From contig NZ_KQ948663.1 of assembly GCF_001514145.1 (NCBI RefSeq), positions 1 through 64,000 of the forward strand: 64,000 nucleotides of DNA, given 5' to 3'. The DNA comes from Streptomyces canus. Its GTDB lineage: Bacteria > Actinomycetota > Actinomycetes > Streptomycetales > Streptomycetaceae. Of this stretch, positions 1 through 7,480 are shown piece after piece. Numbering within the stretch: position 1 is the first letter of the stretch; each line of letters starts with the position of its first letter. The translations under genes were made by a program, and so were the position numbers. A model generated the notes under the pieces. The model saw only the letters and a program-made list of their open reading frames with translations, was not told the DNA's origin and did no database searches.

Positions 1-1
1 G

Positions 2-1459
2 GTCGCCGCCGACATGGTGCGCCCGTTCATCGAGGCGCGGCACGGGCGGGCGCCCGTGCGGTATCCGCACCGGGATCTGGAGCGGCCGCTGAAGGGGACG
101 TACGGAGTCGTCGTCTTCCACGAGCAGATCATCGACATCGTCGACATCATGACCGGGTGCGGGCGCGGTGAGGCGGACCGGGTGCGGCGCGGGCTGTCCG
201 ACCCGGAGTCGCAGGGGCGGATCCGGTTCTGGTTCGCGCAGCACGCGGCGGCGAACGGATACAGCGCGGAAACGATTCAGCGGACCTGGGAGATCGTCGA
301 GGCCTTCGGGTCGTACGGCTTCTGCAAGGCGCACGCGGTCGCCTTCGCCGTACCGACGTACCAGTCGGCGTGGCTGAAGGCGCACCACCCGGCGGCCTTC
401 TACGCCGGGCTGCTCACGCACGACCCCGGGATGTATCCGAAGCGGCTGCTGCTGGCGGACGCGCGGCGGCGCGGGGTGCCGATCCTGCCGTTGGACGTGA
501 ACGAGTCGGGGGTCGCCCATCGAATCGAACTGGTGTCTGAATCCTCTGCCGTGTGGGGACTTCGGCTGGCCCTCTCCGACGTGCACGGCATCAGCGAGGC
601 CGAGGCGGCACGGATCGCCGAGGGGCAGCCGTACGCCTCACTGCTGGACTTCTGGGAGCGGGCGCATCCGAGTCGTCCGGTGGCTCAACGGCTGGCGCAA
701 GTAGGGGCGTTGGACGCCTTCGGCGCCAACCGGCGGGATCTGCAACTGCACCTGACCGAGCTGCACCGGGGCGCACGCGGCGGCCGTGGGGCCCAACTCC
801 CCTTGTCCGGCGGGAGGAAGACGGCCTCGGCCGGGCTGCCGGATCTCTCCTCCACGGAGAAGCTCAGCGCCGAGCTGGGGGTGCTGTCGATGGACGTCTC
901 GCGCAATCTGATGGACGACCACCAGGAGTTCCTGACGGAGTTGGGCGTGGTCAGCGCGCGACGGCTGCGGGAGGCGCGGCACGGTGAGGCCGTGCTGGTC
1001 GCGGGTGCCAAGGCGGCCACCCAGACACCGCCGATCCGGTCCGGCAAGCGGGTCATCTTCAGCACTCTGGACGACGGCACCGGCCTGGTCGACCTCGCCT
1101 TCTTCGACGACTCCCACGACGCCTGCGCACATACCGTCTTCCACTCCTGGCTGCTGCTGGTGCGCGGGGTGGTGCAGCGGCGCGGCCCGCGCAGCCTCAG
1201 CGTGGTGGGCGCGGCCGCCTGGAACCTCGCCGAACTGGTCGAACTGCGGGACGGCGAAGGCCTCGACGCGGTGGCGGCACGGCTGGCGGAGCCGATGCCG
1301 GTCAGGGCCGGGGACGCGGCCGCGGATCCGACCGGCGGCAGGCGAATCCAAATGCCGACGGGATACGAACTGCATCCATGGGCCGATCTGCGACCGGCGG
1401 GTCAAGAGCCTTCACAGGTACGGAAGTTGTGGCACCAGAGCCCGGGGAGTGCGGGATGA
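2..1459 (+). CDS. dnaE2: Error-prone DNA polymerase III alpha subunit, DnaE2 type (C-terminal part, 5' end outside window)
   Basis: C-terminal part of a replicative-type DNA polymerase of the DnaE2 class, which extends primers past lesions during mutagenic repair. The frame is open from the window edge, so the true start lies upstream. The visible part carries the conserved YGVVVFHEQI segment, SYGFCKAHAVAFA and TYQSAWLKAHHPAAF of the DnaE palm/fingers region, then a helix-hairpin-helix region and a terminal OB-fold (around AGAKAATQTPP and DDGTGLVDLAFFDD). The end overlaps the next gene, a Y-family polymerase, by ATGA. This pairing matches the DnaE2/ImuB-type mutasome layout. DnaE2 rather than DnaE1 is inferred from that neighbour and the short C-terminus. 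Confidence 0.9.
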   Translation, partial: VAADMVRPFIEARHGRAPVRYPHRDLERPLKGTYGVVVFHEQIIDIVDIMTGCGRGEADRVRRGLSDPESQGRIRFWFAQHAAANGYSAETIQRTWEIVEAFGSYGFCKAHAVAFAVPTYQSAWLKAHHPAAFYAGLLTHDPGMYPKRLLLADARRRGVPILPLDVNESGVAHRIELVSESSAVWGLRLALSDVHGISEAEAARIAEGQPYASLLDFWERAHPSRPVAQRLAQVGALDAFGANRRDLQLHLTELHRGARGGRGAQLPLSGGRKTASAGLPDLSSTEKLSAELGVLSMDVSRNLMDDHQEFLTELGVVSARRLREARHGEAVLVAGAKAATQTPPIRSGKRVIFSTLDDGTGLVDLAFFDDSHDACAHTVFHSWLLLVRGVVQRRGPRSLSVVGAAAWNLAELVELRDGEGLDAVAARLAEPMPVRAGDAAADPTGGRRIQMPTGYELHPWADLRPAGQEPSQVRKLWHQSPGSAG

Positions 1460-2424
1460 CCATCCTCTGTGTACGTTTCCAGCTGCCGCCGACGAGGGAG
1501 GCGGCCCTGCCCGAACTGCTAGGCCTCCTCGAGGAGTTCACGCCGGTCGTCGAAGCGCTGCCGCCGGACCGGGCACTGGCGGATCTGCGGGGCGCCGAAC
1601 GGTACTTCAAGCGGGACGCCGTCGAGCTGGCCTCGGTGATCAGGGTCCGCGCCCTCGCCCTGCACGGCGTCGACTGCGCGATCGGCGCCGGGCCCGGGCC
1701 GATGCTGGCCCGCATGGCGCTGAAGGACGCCCGGCCCGGGGTGACCTGTGCGGTTTCCGGGGACGCGGTGGCGGACTTCCTCGCCGGCCGGCCCGTCGCC
1801 GCGCTCCCCGGCGTCGGCGGCGCGACCGCCCGCGTCCTGTGCGAGTACGGCCTCGACACCCTGGGCCGGGTTGCCGCCGCACCCCTGTCCACGCTCCAGC
1901 GCCTGGTCGGCGCCAAGGCCGGCCGCGAACTGCACGAGAAGGCGAACGGCGTGGACCGCGGCCGGGTGGTCCCGAACGGCGTCTCCAACTCCCTCGCCAC
2001 CGAACGCCCCTTCACCCGCGACGAGTTGGACCCCGACCGGCACCGCCGCGCGCTCCTCTCCGCTGCCGAGGAACTGGGTTCCCGGCTGCGCGCCCTCGAC
2101 AAGGTCTGCCGCACCCTGACCCTCACCGTGCGCTACGCCGACCGCACCGCGACCACCCGCAGCCGCACCCTGGGTGAACCCACCGCCCACTCGGTGGCCC
2201 TGACCAGGGCGGCGTACGACATGTACGAGGCCCTCGGTCTCCAGCGTGCCCGGGTCCGCTCCGTCTCCCTGCGCGCCGAGGGCCTCGACCCCGCCGAACA
2301 GGCCTCCCACCAGCTCACCTTCGACCCCACCGACGACAAGCTCCGCCGCATCGAGGAGGCCGCGGACCGCGCCCGCGCGAGGTTCGGGCCGCTGGCGGTG
2401 CTGCCGGGAACCCTGGCCGCGTAG
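1456..2424 (+). CDS. Y-family DNA polymerase-like protein (ImuB/DinB-related)
   Basis: A 322-aa protein that resembles the Y-family translesion polymerase fold from the palm to the little-finger domain. It has a helix-hairpin-helix near residues 105-135 (ALPGVGGATARVLCEYGLDTL) and a C-terminal DNA-binding domain ending in a typical FDPTDDKLRRIEEAADRAR segment. I do not see the usual N-terminal catalytic acidic motif in the opening MTILCVRF stretch, so it may be an ImuB-like accessory subunit rather than an active polymerase. The chosen ATG overlaps the stop of the dnaE2-like gene (ATGA), which implies translational coupling. A longer reading from 1378 lacks this logic. It ends one base from the convergent cupin gene. 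Confidence 0.8.
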   Translation: MTILCVRFQLPPTREAALPELLGLLEEFTPVVEALPPDRALADLRGAERYFKRDAVELASVIRVRALALHGVDCAIGAGPGPMLARMALKDARPGVTCAVSGDAVADFLAGRPVAALPGVGGATARVLCEYGLDTLGRVAAAPLSTLQRLVGAKAGRELHEKANGVDRGRVVPNGVSNSLATERPFTRDELDPDRHRRALLSAAEELGSRLRALDKVCRTLTLTVRYADRTATTRSRTLGEPTAHSVALTRAAYDMYEALGLQRARVRSVSLRAEGLDPAEQASHQLTFDPTDDKLRRIEEAADRARARFGPLAVLPGTLAA

Positions 2425-2425
2425 G

Positions 2426-2800
2426 TCAGTTGGCCCACGGCGGAGTGATGCGGGTGCCGTCGGCCAGTTCCGCCTCCAGGCCGATGGAGGTGGTGACCCA
2501 GGTGAGGGCGGTGTGATCGGTGGGGTTCTCGACGGCGAAGGTCGCGCCGGGGTTGACGATCACCGTGTCGCCCGCGGTGATCCGATGGGTGGTGTCGTCG
2601 AGAGTGATCAGGAGTTCGCCGATGAGCAGATGGAAGATCTCCTCGCGGTTGACGGTGTGAGCCGGCGCCTTCGTCCCCGCGGGGATCTCGCCGCGCCAGG
2701 CGCAGAGCTCCTTGGCGCCGCTGAGGGGAGTGGCGTACGAGACGAAACGGGCGCCGTGGATCTCATGGGTGACGGCATCGGACGAGCGGACTACGGGCAT
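2426..2800 (-). CDS. Cupin-domain protein
   Basis: A 124-aa single-domain cupin. Motif 1 is seen in PAHTVNREEIFHLLIGE, with His and Glu as likely metal ligands, and motif 2 in AGDTVIVNPGATFAVEN. Such small cupins act as metal-dependent enzymes or small-molecule binding proteins, and the substrate cannot be read from the sequence. The start at 2800 (MPVVRSS) is preferred over the longer reading from 2833, which would run into the operator region. It is divergent from a MarR gene, and two palindromes sit between them, so it is the probable target of that repressor. Confidence 0.8.
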   Translation of the reverse strand: MPVVRSSDAVTHEIHGARFVSYATPLSGAKELCAWRGEIPAGTKAPAHTVNREEIFHLLIGELLITLDDTTHRITAGDTVIVNPGATFAVENPTDHTALTWVTTSIGLEAELADGTRITPPWAN

Positions 2801-2824
2801 GCGGGACCTCCGGGTCCATAGATG

Positions 2825-2868
2825 GTCAAGCAACTTGACTATATGCCTCCATGGTCAAGCTGCTTGAC
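2825..2868. promoter_or_regulatory. Paired MarR-type operators between the cupin and MarR genes
   Basis: Two palindromes of the same design lie in the divergent intergenic region: GTCAAGCAACTTGAC at 2825-2839 and GTCAAGCTGCTTGAC at 2854-2868. Both have perfect 6-bp arms and a 3-bp spacer, with centres 29 bp apart, close to three helical turns. A further half-site GTCAAG is at 2875-2880. Placement and symmetry suit a MarR dimer controlling both genes. Binding is inferred, not shown. Confidence 0.75.
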
Positions 2869-2897
2869 CAATTCGTCAAGGGTGTTTCAATGCCTGA

Positions 2898-3341
2898 GTG
2901 CAGAACTCCGAAGCCCTCGCCCTGGCCGCCGCCCTGCTCGCCGCCGCCGGTGACCTGACCCAGCGCATCAACGACGGGGTCGTGGCCCGGGGGTTCGAGG
3001 CGCGGCCCGCCTGGGGCTTCGCCTTCACGCGGCTCGCGCCGGACGGGGCCACGGTCACGGAGCTGGCAGGTCACCTCGGCGTGACCAAGCAGGCCGCGAG
3101 CCAGTTGGTCGACGAGATCGTGCGCAAGGGGTACGCCGAGCGGCGGCCGCATCCCGTGGACGCGCGGGCCCGGCTCGTCGTGCTGACCGAGCGGGGGTGG
3201 GCCTGCACGCGTGCGGCAGAGGAGGCCGCAGCGGAGGCCGTGCGGTCGTGGACCGATGTACTCGGCGAGAGCGATGTGCGCGCATTGTGCGACCGGTTGG
3301 GGCGCATTGCTCCCCATGGTCCCATCAGGCCCACCTGGTGA
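2898..3341 (+). CDS. MarR-family transcriptional regulator
   Basis: A 147-aa winged helix-turn-helix regulator. The recognition region is VTELAGHLGVTKQAASQLVDEI (roughly residues 54-75), followed by the wing KGYAERRPHPVDARARLVVLTERG typical of MarR proteins. The GTG start at 2898 follows a GTCAAG half-site by 17 bases. It probably represses itself and the divergent cupin gene through the palindromes at 2825-2868. The ligand is unknown. The C-terminus is slightly short but contains the dimerisation helix. Confidence 0.88.
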   Translation: MQNSEALALAAALLAAAGDLTQRINDGVVARGFEARPAWGFAFTRLAPDGATVTELAGHLGVTKQAASQLVDEIVRKGYAERRPHPVDARARLVVLTERGWACTRAAEEAAAEAVRSWTDVLGESDVRALCDRLGRIAPHGPIRPTW

Positions 3342-3512
3342 CGGTTCATCAGTGGATGCATATGGCGCGGTTAACACTGCAAGTTTTTACTGACGCGTAA
3401 CTTCACAAGTGCACTACTCGTCCGTAACTTTCGAATTGAACAGCATCCTCGTGATCCGGATCACAGGGCGTAAGGCCATCGCAACTCCCTTGAGCCGCAA
3501 GGAGATCACACG

Positions 3513-4376
3513 ATGCTGCCCTGGAAACGAGCCCTCAGACCCCTGGCCGCCCTGCTCCTGACCGCCGCGGTCGCCCTTGTCCCCGCCGCCGGGGTCGCCC
3601 AAGCCGCCCAGGTTCCCAGCAGCGGATGGAACGACTACTCCTGCAAGCCCTCCGCCGCGCACCCCCGCCCCGTCGTCCTCGTCCACGGCACCTTCGCCAA
3701 CTCCGTGGACAACTGGCTGGCCCTCGCCCCCTACCTGGAGAACCGCGACTACTGCGTCTTCTCCTTCGACTACGGCCAACTCTCCGGAGTACCCCTCTTC
3801 TACGGCCTCGGCCCCATCGACAAGTCGGCGGAGCAGTTGAAGACCTTCGTCGACAAGGTGCTCGCCGCCACCGGCGCCCCCGAGACCGACCTCGTCGGTC
3901 ACTCACAGGGCGGCCTGATGCCCCGCTACTACCTCAAGTTCCTCGGCGGAGCCGCCAAGGTGAACGCCCTCGTCGGCATCGCCCCCGACAACCACGGAAC
4001 CACCCTGTCCGGCATCACCAACCTGCTGCCGTACTTCCCGGGCATCCAGGACCTGCTCACCACCCACACCCCGGCCCTCGCCGACCAGGTCGTCGGCTCC
4101 CCCTTCCTCACCAAACTCAACGAAGGCGGCGACACCGTACCCGGCGTCAAGTACACCGTCCTCGCCACCAAGTACGACGAGGTCGTCACGCCGTACCGGA
4201 GCCAGTTCCTCAGCGGATCCGGCGTCCACAACGTCCTGCTGCAGGACCTGTGTGCGCTCGATCTCTCCGAGCACGTGGCCATCGGGCTGTTCGACCGGAT
4301 CGCCTTCCACGAGGTGGCCAACGCCCTCGACCCCGCCCACGCCACCCCCACCACCTGCGCGTCGGCGTTCAGTTGA
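3513..4376 (+). CDS. Secreted triacylglycerol lipase/esterase, alpha/beta hydrolase fold
   Basis: A 287-aa extracellular lipase. It has a Sec signal peptide (MLPWKRALRPLAALL, hydrophobic core, cleavage near AQAA at about residue 31). The oxyanion-hole region is VVLVHGTFANS and the nucleophile elbow is GHSQGG with Ser131. A probable catalytic Asp lies in ATKYDEVVTPY and the His in LSEHVAI. Three cysteines (Cys49, Cys91 and a C-terminal one) could include a disulphide. An AAGGAGAT ribosome site precedes the ATG. Upstream, CGTAACTT occurs twice (3396-3403 and 3423-3430), which may be regulatory. It is convergent with the LPMO gene and shares a terminator with it. The substrate is inferred from the family. 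Confidence 0.88.
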   Translation: MLPWKRALRPLAALLLTAAVALVPAAGVAQAAQVPSSGWNDYSCKPSAAHPRPVVLVHGTFANSVDNWLALAPYLENRDYCVFSFDYGQLSGVPLFYGLGPIDKSAEQLKTFVDKVLAATGAPETDLVGHSQGGLMPRYYLKFLGGAAKVNALVGIAPDNHGTTLSGITNLLPYFPGIQDLLTTHTPALADQVVGSPFLTKLNEGGDTVPGVKYTVLATKYDEVVTPYRSQFLSGSGVHNVLLQDLCALDLSEHVAIGLFDRIAFHEVANALDPAHATPTTCASAFS

Positions 4377-4437
4377 CCGACGCCGGGGCCTGTCCGGCCT
4401 GAGCCGCCGGTCAGGCCCCGGAGATCGTTCGGTCAAC
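4372..4437. terminator. Bidirectional terminator between lipase and LPMO genes
   Basis: A nested inverted repeat: outer arms GTTGACCGA (4372-4380) and TCGGTCAAC (4429-4437), and inner arms CCGGGGCCTG (4383-4392) and CAGGCCCCGG (4412-4421), all perfect. It covers the stop codons of both convergent genes. It has no U-tract, as is common in Streptomyces. Confidence 0.75.
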
Positions 4438-5410
4438 GGCCCTGCCGTGCACCGCCGTTCGCCGCGCGCCGCCGCACCGAACCGAACAGGATCGCCGCGC
4501 CGGCCGCGAGCGCGGCAGCACCGCCCATCGCGAGATACGACGTGCTGCTGTCCCCACCCGTCTCGGCGAGGTTCTGCGAAGTGCCCGCCGACTTCACGTC
4601 GTTGGCCGGAACGCTCGCCGTTTCGGCCACCGGCTCGGCCGACGTACTGGCGTCGTCGTCGCCATGCCCGTCGTGCTCCACCGTCGACTTGCCGGTGCCG
4701 TCCTCGATCTGCTCCTCGGAGGGAGCGGAGGCGCTCGGGACCGGGGTCGGACTGCTCGCCGTGCCACCCAAGTCGCCGCCGAAGGTCACGTCCGAGCAGG
4801 AGTAGAACGCCTCCGGGCTGTCCGAGCGCTGCCAGATCGCATACAGAAGCTGCTTCCCGGAGCGCTCCGGGAGCGTGCCGGAGAACGTGTAGAAGCCGCC
4901 CGAGGCGACCGGGTCGGTGGCCGTCGCGACCGGGTTCGACAGGTCGAGGTCGTCCCAGCCCAGCGGCTGCGCGGGGTCGTAGCCCGGCTTGGTGAGGTAC
5001 ACCGTGAAGGTGCCCTTGTGCGGAGCGGTCACGCGGTACTTGAAGGTGTACGACCCACTGCTCACGCTCGTCGCCGGCCAGTCGGCGCGGGCCAGGTCGA
5101 GCCCCTTGAACTCGTCGTTGTTCGCGCTGCACAGCCGGCCGTCCGGGATCAGTTCCTGGTGCCGTCCGTTCGCGTCGCCGATGCGGACGCCGTTCCAGTC
5201 GTAGAGCGCCTGCGTGCCGCCCGCCGCGACCGCCGCCCTGCACGCGTCCGACTTCGGGCTCTCGGGGCCCTCCGCGTAGCACTGCGAGACCCGGCTGACC
5301 GGGTCGCCCATCGAGCCGTGCGCGGACGCGGACCCGGCGGCCAGTGCGGTCAGGGCGAGCGGGGTCAGGCCGACGGCGACGACGGCTGCGGCCTTGCGGC
5401 GTGCGGGCAT
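4433..5410 (-). CDS. Secreted lytic polysaccharide monooxygenase (AA10) with LAXTG wall anchor
   Basis: A 325-aa copper monooxygenase for chitin or cellulose. The signal peptide (MPARRKAAAVVAVG) ends at SASA, so the mature protein starts with His (HGSMGDPVSR), the N-terminal histidine brace of AA10 enzymes. A second His, in NGRHQELI, may be the other copper ligand, and the AA10 core runs to about residue 195 (EAFYSCSDV). A Ser/Pro/acidic linker follows, then LAETG, a hydrophobic helix and an Arg-rich tail. This is a sortase sorting signal of the LAXTG type used by class E sortases, so the enzyme is probably wall-anchored. The start at 5410 follows a GGAGATCC-like ribosome site, and the longer ORF from 5452 has no signal logic. 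Confidence 0.9.
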   Translation of the reverse strand: MPARRKAAAVVAVGLTPLALTALAAGSASAHGSMGDPVSRVSQCYAEGPESPKSDACRAAVAAGGTQALYDWNGVRIGDANGRHQELIPDGRLCSANNDEFKGLDLARADWPATSVSSGSYTFKYRVTAPHKGTFTVYLTKPGYDPAQPLGWDDLDLSNPVATATDPVASGGFYTFSGTLPERSGKQLLYAIWQRSDSPEAFYSCSDVTFGGDLGGTASSPTPVPSASAPSEEQIEDGTGKSTVEHDGHGDDDASTSAEPVAETASVPANDVKSAGTSQNLAETGGDSSTSYLAMGGAAALAAGAAILFGSVRRRAANGGARQGR

Positions 5411-5550
5411 GGGGGATCTCCTCGGAACCGGTACTGGTGGGTGCCGGATCAAAGAAACCGTGAAATCCCCAGCTTGTGACGGTCGGTGGCGATCTTTATG
5501 GCCCTCTTAAGGGAGTGCTGAGGCGGAGATCAGACAGTTACCGTGCGCGC

Positions 5551-6000
5551 ATGACGAACGACGAGATCCGACCCGCCGAGGCGGCCGACGTGCCGACTGT
5601 GAAGGCCCTGACCGACGCGGCGTACGAGCACTACATCGAGCGCATCGGACGCGTACCCCAGCCCATGGAGCGGGACCACGCGGCGAACGTGGCCGCGGGG
5701 CAGGTGTTCGTCACCGGCGACCCGGTGGTCGGACTCGTGGTGGTCGAGGCGCACCCCGACCACCTCTACCTCGACAACATCGCCGTCCGCCCCGACGCCC
5801 AGGGACAGGGCGTGGGAGGACGGCTGCTGCGGTTCGTCGAGGCACACGCGCGTGCGCTGGGCCTGCCCGAGGTCAGGCTCTACACGAACGCGATGATGTG
5901 GGAGAACCAGGAGATCTATCCGAAGTTCGGTTATGAGGTCGTGGAACGGCGAGTGGACGGGCCCTACGACCGCGTCCACTACCGCAAGCGACTGGTCTGA
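5551..6000 (+). CDS. GNAT-family N-acetyltransferase
   Basis: A 149-aa acetyltransferase. The acetyl-CoA-binding motif A is IAVRPDAQGQGVGGRLLRFVEAHAR (about residues 75-99), preceded by the beta strand LYLDNI. The C-terminal LYTNAMMWENQEIYPKFGYE motif is common in amino-acid or small-amine GNATs. The ATG at 5551 is chosen because the motif spacing fits a 150-residue GNAT and the upstream 25 codons are not conserved-looking. The acceptor substrate is unknown. It is divergent from the LPMO gene. Confidence 0.85.
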   Translation: MTNDEIRPAEAADVPTVKALTDAAYEHYIERIGRVPQPMERDHAANVAAGQVFVTGDPVVGLVVVEAHPDHLYLDNIAVRPDAQGQGVGGRLLRFVEAHARALGLPEVRLYTNAMMWENQEIYPKFGYEVVERRVDGPYDRVHYRKRLV

Positions 6001-6021
6001 TACGGGGCGCGCCTGCCGCCG

Positions 6022-6156
6022 TCAGCCGTCGGGCCACCAGGTCCGCGCGATGTCCTTGCGGACCTCGGGTCGTCCCGCGGGGCGCTCGTCGGCCTCCTCG
6101 GGGAGTCGCCGGGCGTCCGTCCTCTTCAGGGGCTTCTGCACGGTGGTACGGCGCAT
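6022..6156 (-). CDS. Small basic protein, 44 aa, unknown function
   Basis: A short ORF that starts ATG at 6156 and ends TGA at 6022, giving a 44-aa polypeptide (MRRTTVQKPLKRTDARRLPE... ending KDIARTWWPDG). On the minus strand, AAGGAGGCAGTC immediately precedes the ATG, a near-perfect ribosome site at good spacing. The product is highly charged, with no membrane segment and a Trp-Trp near the C-terminus. I do not recognise the family. The strong ribosome site and third-position G/C pattern support real coding. Confidence 0.65.
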   Translation of the reverse strand: MRRTTVQKPLKRTDARRLPEEADERPAGRPEVRKDIARTWWPDG

Positions 6157-6240
6157 GACTGCCTCCTTCAGTGCCTACCGAGTTCCGCGTTCTCACGGAG
6201 GTAGACCCTTTTGGGGAGAGTTCCTCATCGGTTACCGGTC

Positions 6241-6286
6241 TGTCAGTGGCGGCTGTCACGATTCGAGTGTCAGTGGCGGGTGTCAC
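6241..6286 (+). promoter_or_regulatory. Direct repeat (two 19-bp copies) just upstream of a methyltransferase gene
   Basis: TGTCAGTGGCGGCTGTCAC (6241-6259) and TGTCAGTGGCGGGTGTCAC (6268-6286) differ at one base and start 27 bp apart. The second ends 10 bp before the ATG at 6297. TGTCAGTG resembles the -35 part of the RecA-independent DNA-damage promoter of actinobacteria (TTGTCRGTG-N8-TAnnnT), and CACGAT follows the first copy at the right distance with one mismatch. An operator role is equally possible. Confidence 0.5.
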
Positions 6287-6296
6287 TCTTGGGCGC

Positions 6297-6908
6297 ATGA
6301 CGGAGAACAGTGACAGCAGGGGTGGCGCGGCTGACGTGGACTGGGACGCCGAAGCGGGGTCCTTCGACGAGGAGCCGGATCACGGGTTGCGGGACCCCGG
6401 GGTAAGGGGCGCTTGGGCCGAGCGGCTGCGGGGGTGGCTGCCGGGAAGGGCGTCCGACGTCCTCGATCTCGGGTGCGGGACCGGCAGCCTGTCACTCCTC
6501 GCGGCCGAGCAGGGGCATCGGGTGACCGGGGTGGATCTTTCGCCGGCGATGGTGGAACTGGCGCGCGCCAAGCTTGCCGGACGCGACGCGGCGTTCCTGG
6601 TCGGTGACGCCGCGCATCCTCCGGTGGGGGAGCAGCGGTTCGATGTGGTCCTCGGCCGGCATGTGCTGTGGGCGTTGCCGGATCCCGGGCGGGTGCTGCG
6701 GCGGTGGTGGGGGTTGTTGCGGCCGGGCGGGCGGTTGGTGCTGGTGGAGGGGGTCTGGGGGGCGGTCGGGATATCGGCCGAGGTGGTGACGGGGTTGGCG
6801 GAGCCGCTCGGTGGGGGCGTGCGTGTGGAGCGGTTGTCGGGGGACTCCCTGTTGTGGGGGAAGGACGTGGATGACGAGCGGTATGCGGTGGTGGTGACGG
6901 GCGACTAA
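6297..6908 (+). CDS. Class I SAM-dependent methyltransferase
   Basis: A 203-aa methyltransferase. Motif I is VLDLGCGTGSLSLLAAEQG (residues about 53-71), motif II is VTGVDLSPAMVELARAK, and the motif III/post-I region is DVVLGRHVLWALPDPGRVLRRWWGLLRPGG. It matches the Methyltransf_11/25 fold. The acceptor is unknown. The ATG at 6297 gives the usual 50-residue lead to motif I. The stop overlaps the convergent DUF402 gene by CTAA. The duplicated 19-bp element directly in front suggests specific regulation. Confidence 0.85.
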   Translation: MTENSDSRGGAADVDWDAEAGSFDEEPDHGLRDPGVRGAWAERLRGWLPGRASDVLDLGCGTGSLSLLAAEQGHRVTGVDLSPAMVELARAKLAGRDAAFLVGDAAHPPVGEQRFDVVLGRHVLWALPDPGRVLRRWWGLLRPGGRLVLVEGVWGAVGISAEVVTGLAEPLGGGVRVERLSGDSLLWGKDVDDERYAVVVTGD

Positions 6909-7480
6909 AGGGGTGGGAAGGGGGGTGGAGTGTCGACTGCGGCGTCGTTGTGGCTGGTCGCGCCCCGCGGCGGAGCCGCATATTGATACAGCCCCGCGCC
7001 CCTGGTGGGGTGGGCCATGGCCTCCAAGTCGTCCAGAGCTGCCAGTGCCGCCGACGCCGCCTCCGGGTCCCTCTCCGCCAGACCGCTCTCCTCGAACTCG
7101 TCCTCGTCCAGGCGCAGCACGTCCGTGCCGTCTGCCGAGACCCACAGGTCCAGGTCCAGGTCCTCCACGACCAACTCGGCGCCGTTCAGTGCCGCCGGGC
7201 GGGTGATGTCGCAGTACCAGCCCTTCAGGGTGCCGTCCGAGGAGCGGACCTCCTTGACGGCGTACCAGCGGTCACGCCAGTAGTGCTCGGTGAAGACGTC
7301 GCCCGGCTCGAAGCGGACGAAGCCGAAGTCGCGGACGCCCTCGCCCGCCCAGGGGGCTCGCACGGTGATGCGGGTGCCGTCGTCGGTGAGGAGCTCGGCC
7401 TCGTAACGGATCTTCGTGCGCCCCGCCTTGAGCAGGACGACGTCCACACGCTGAACGGACTCAGGTGAGTTCGCGGACAT
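6905..7480 (-). CDS. DUF402-domain protein
   Basis: A 191-aa protein with the DUF402 fold: the region FEPGDVFTEHYWRDRWYAVKEV ... GWYCDITRPA ... DLDLDLWVSADG ... LRLDEDEFEESGLAERDPE is characteristic, with clustered Asp/Glu likely to bind a divalent metal. Characterised relatives in the family hydrolyse nucleoside phosphates (Ntdp-type) or occur in RNA-related fusions. The exact substrate here is not deducible. It overlaps the upstream GNAT gene by 20 bp, so the two are co-transcribed and coupled. Confidence 0.8.
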   Translation of the reverse strand: MSANSPESVQRVDVVLLKAGRTKIRYEAELLTDDGTRITVRAPWAGEGVRDFGFVRFEPGDVFTEHYWRDRWYAVKEVRSSDGTLKGWYCDITRPAALNGAELVVEDLDLDLWVSADGTDVLRLDEDEFEESGLAERDPEAASAALAALDDLEAMAHPTRGAGLYQYAAPPRGATSHNDAAVDTPPPFPPL

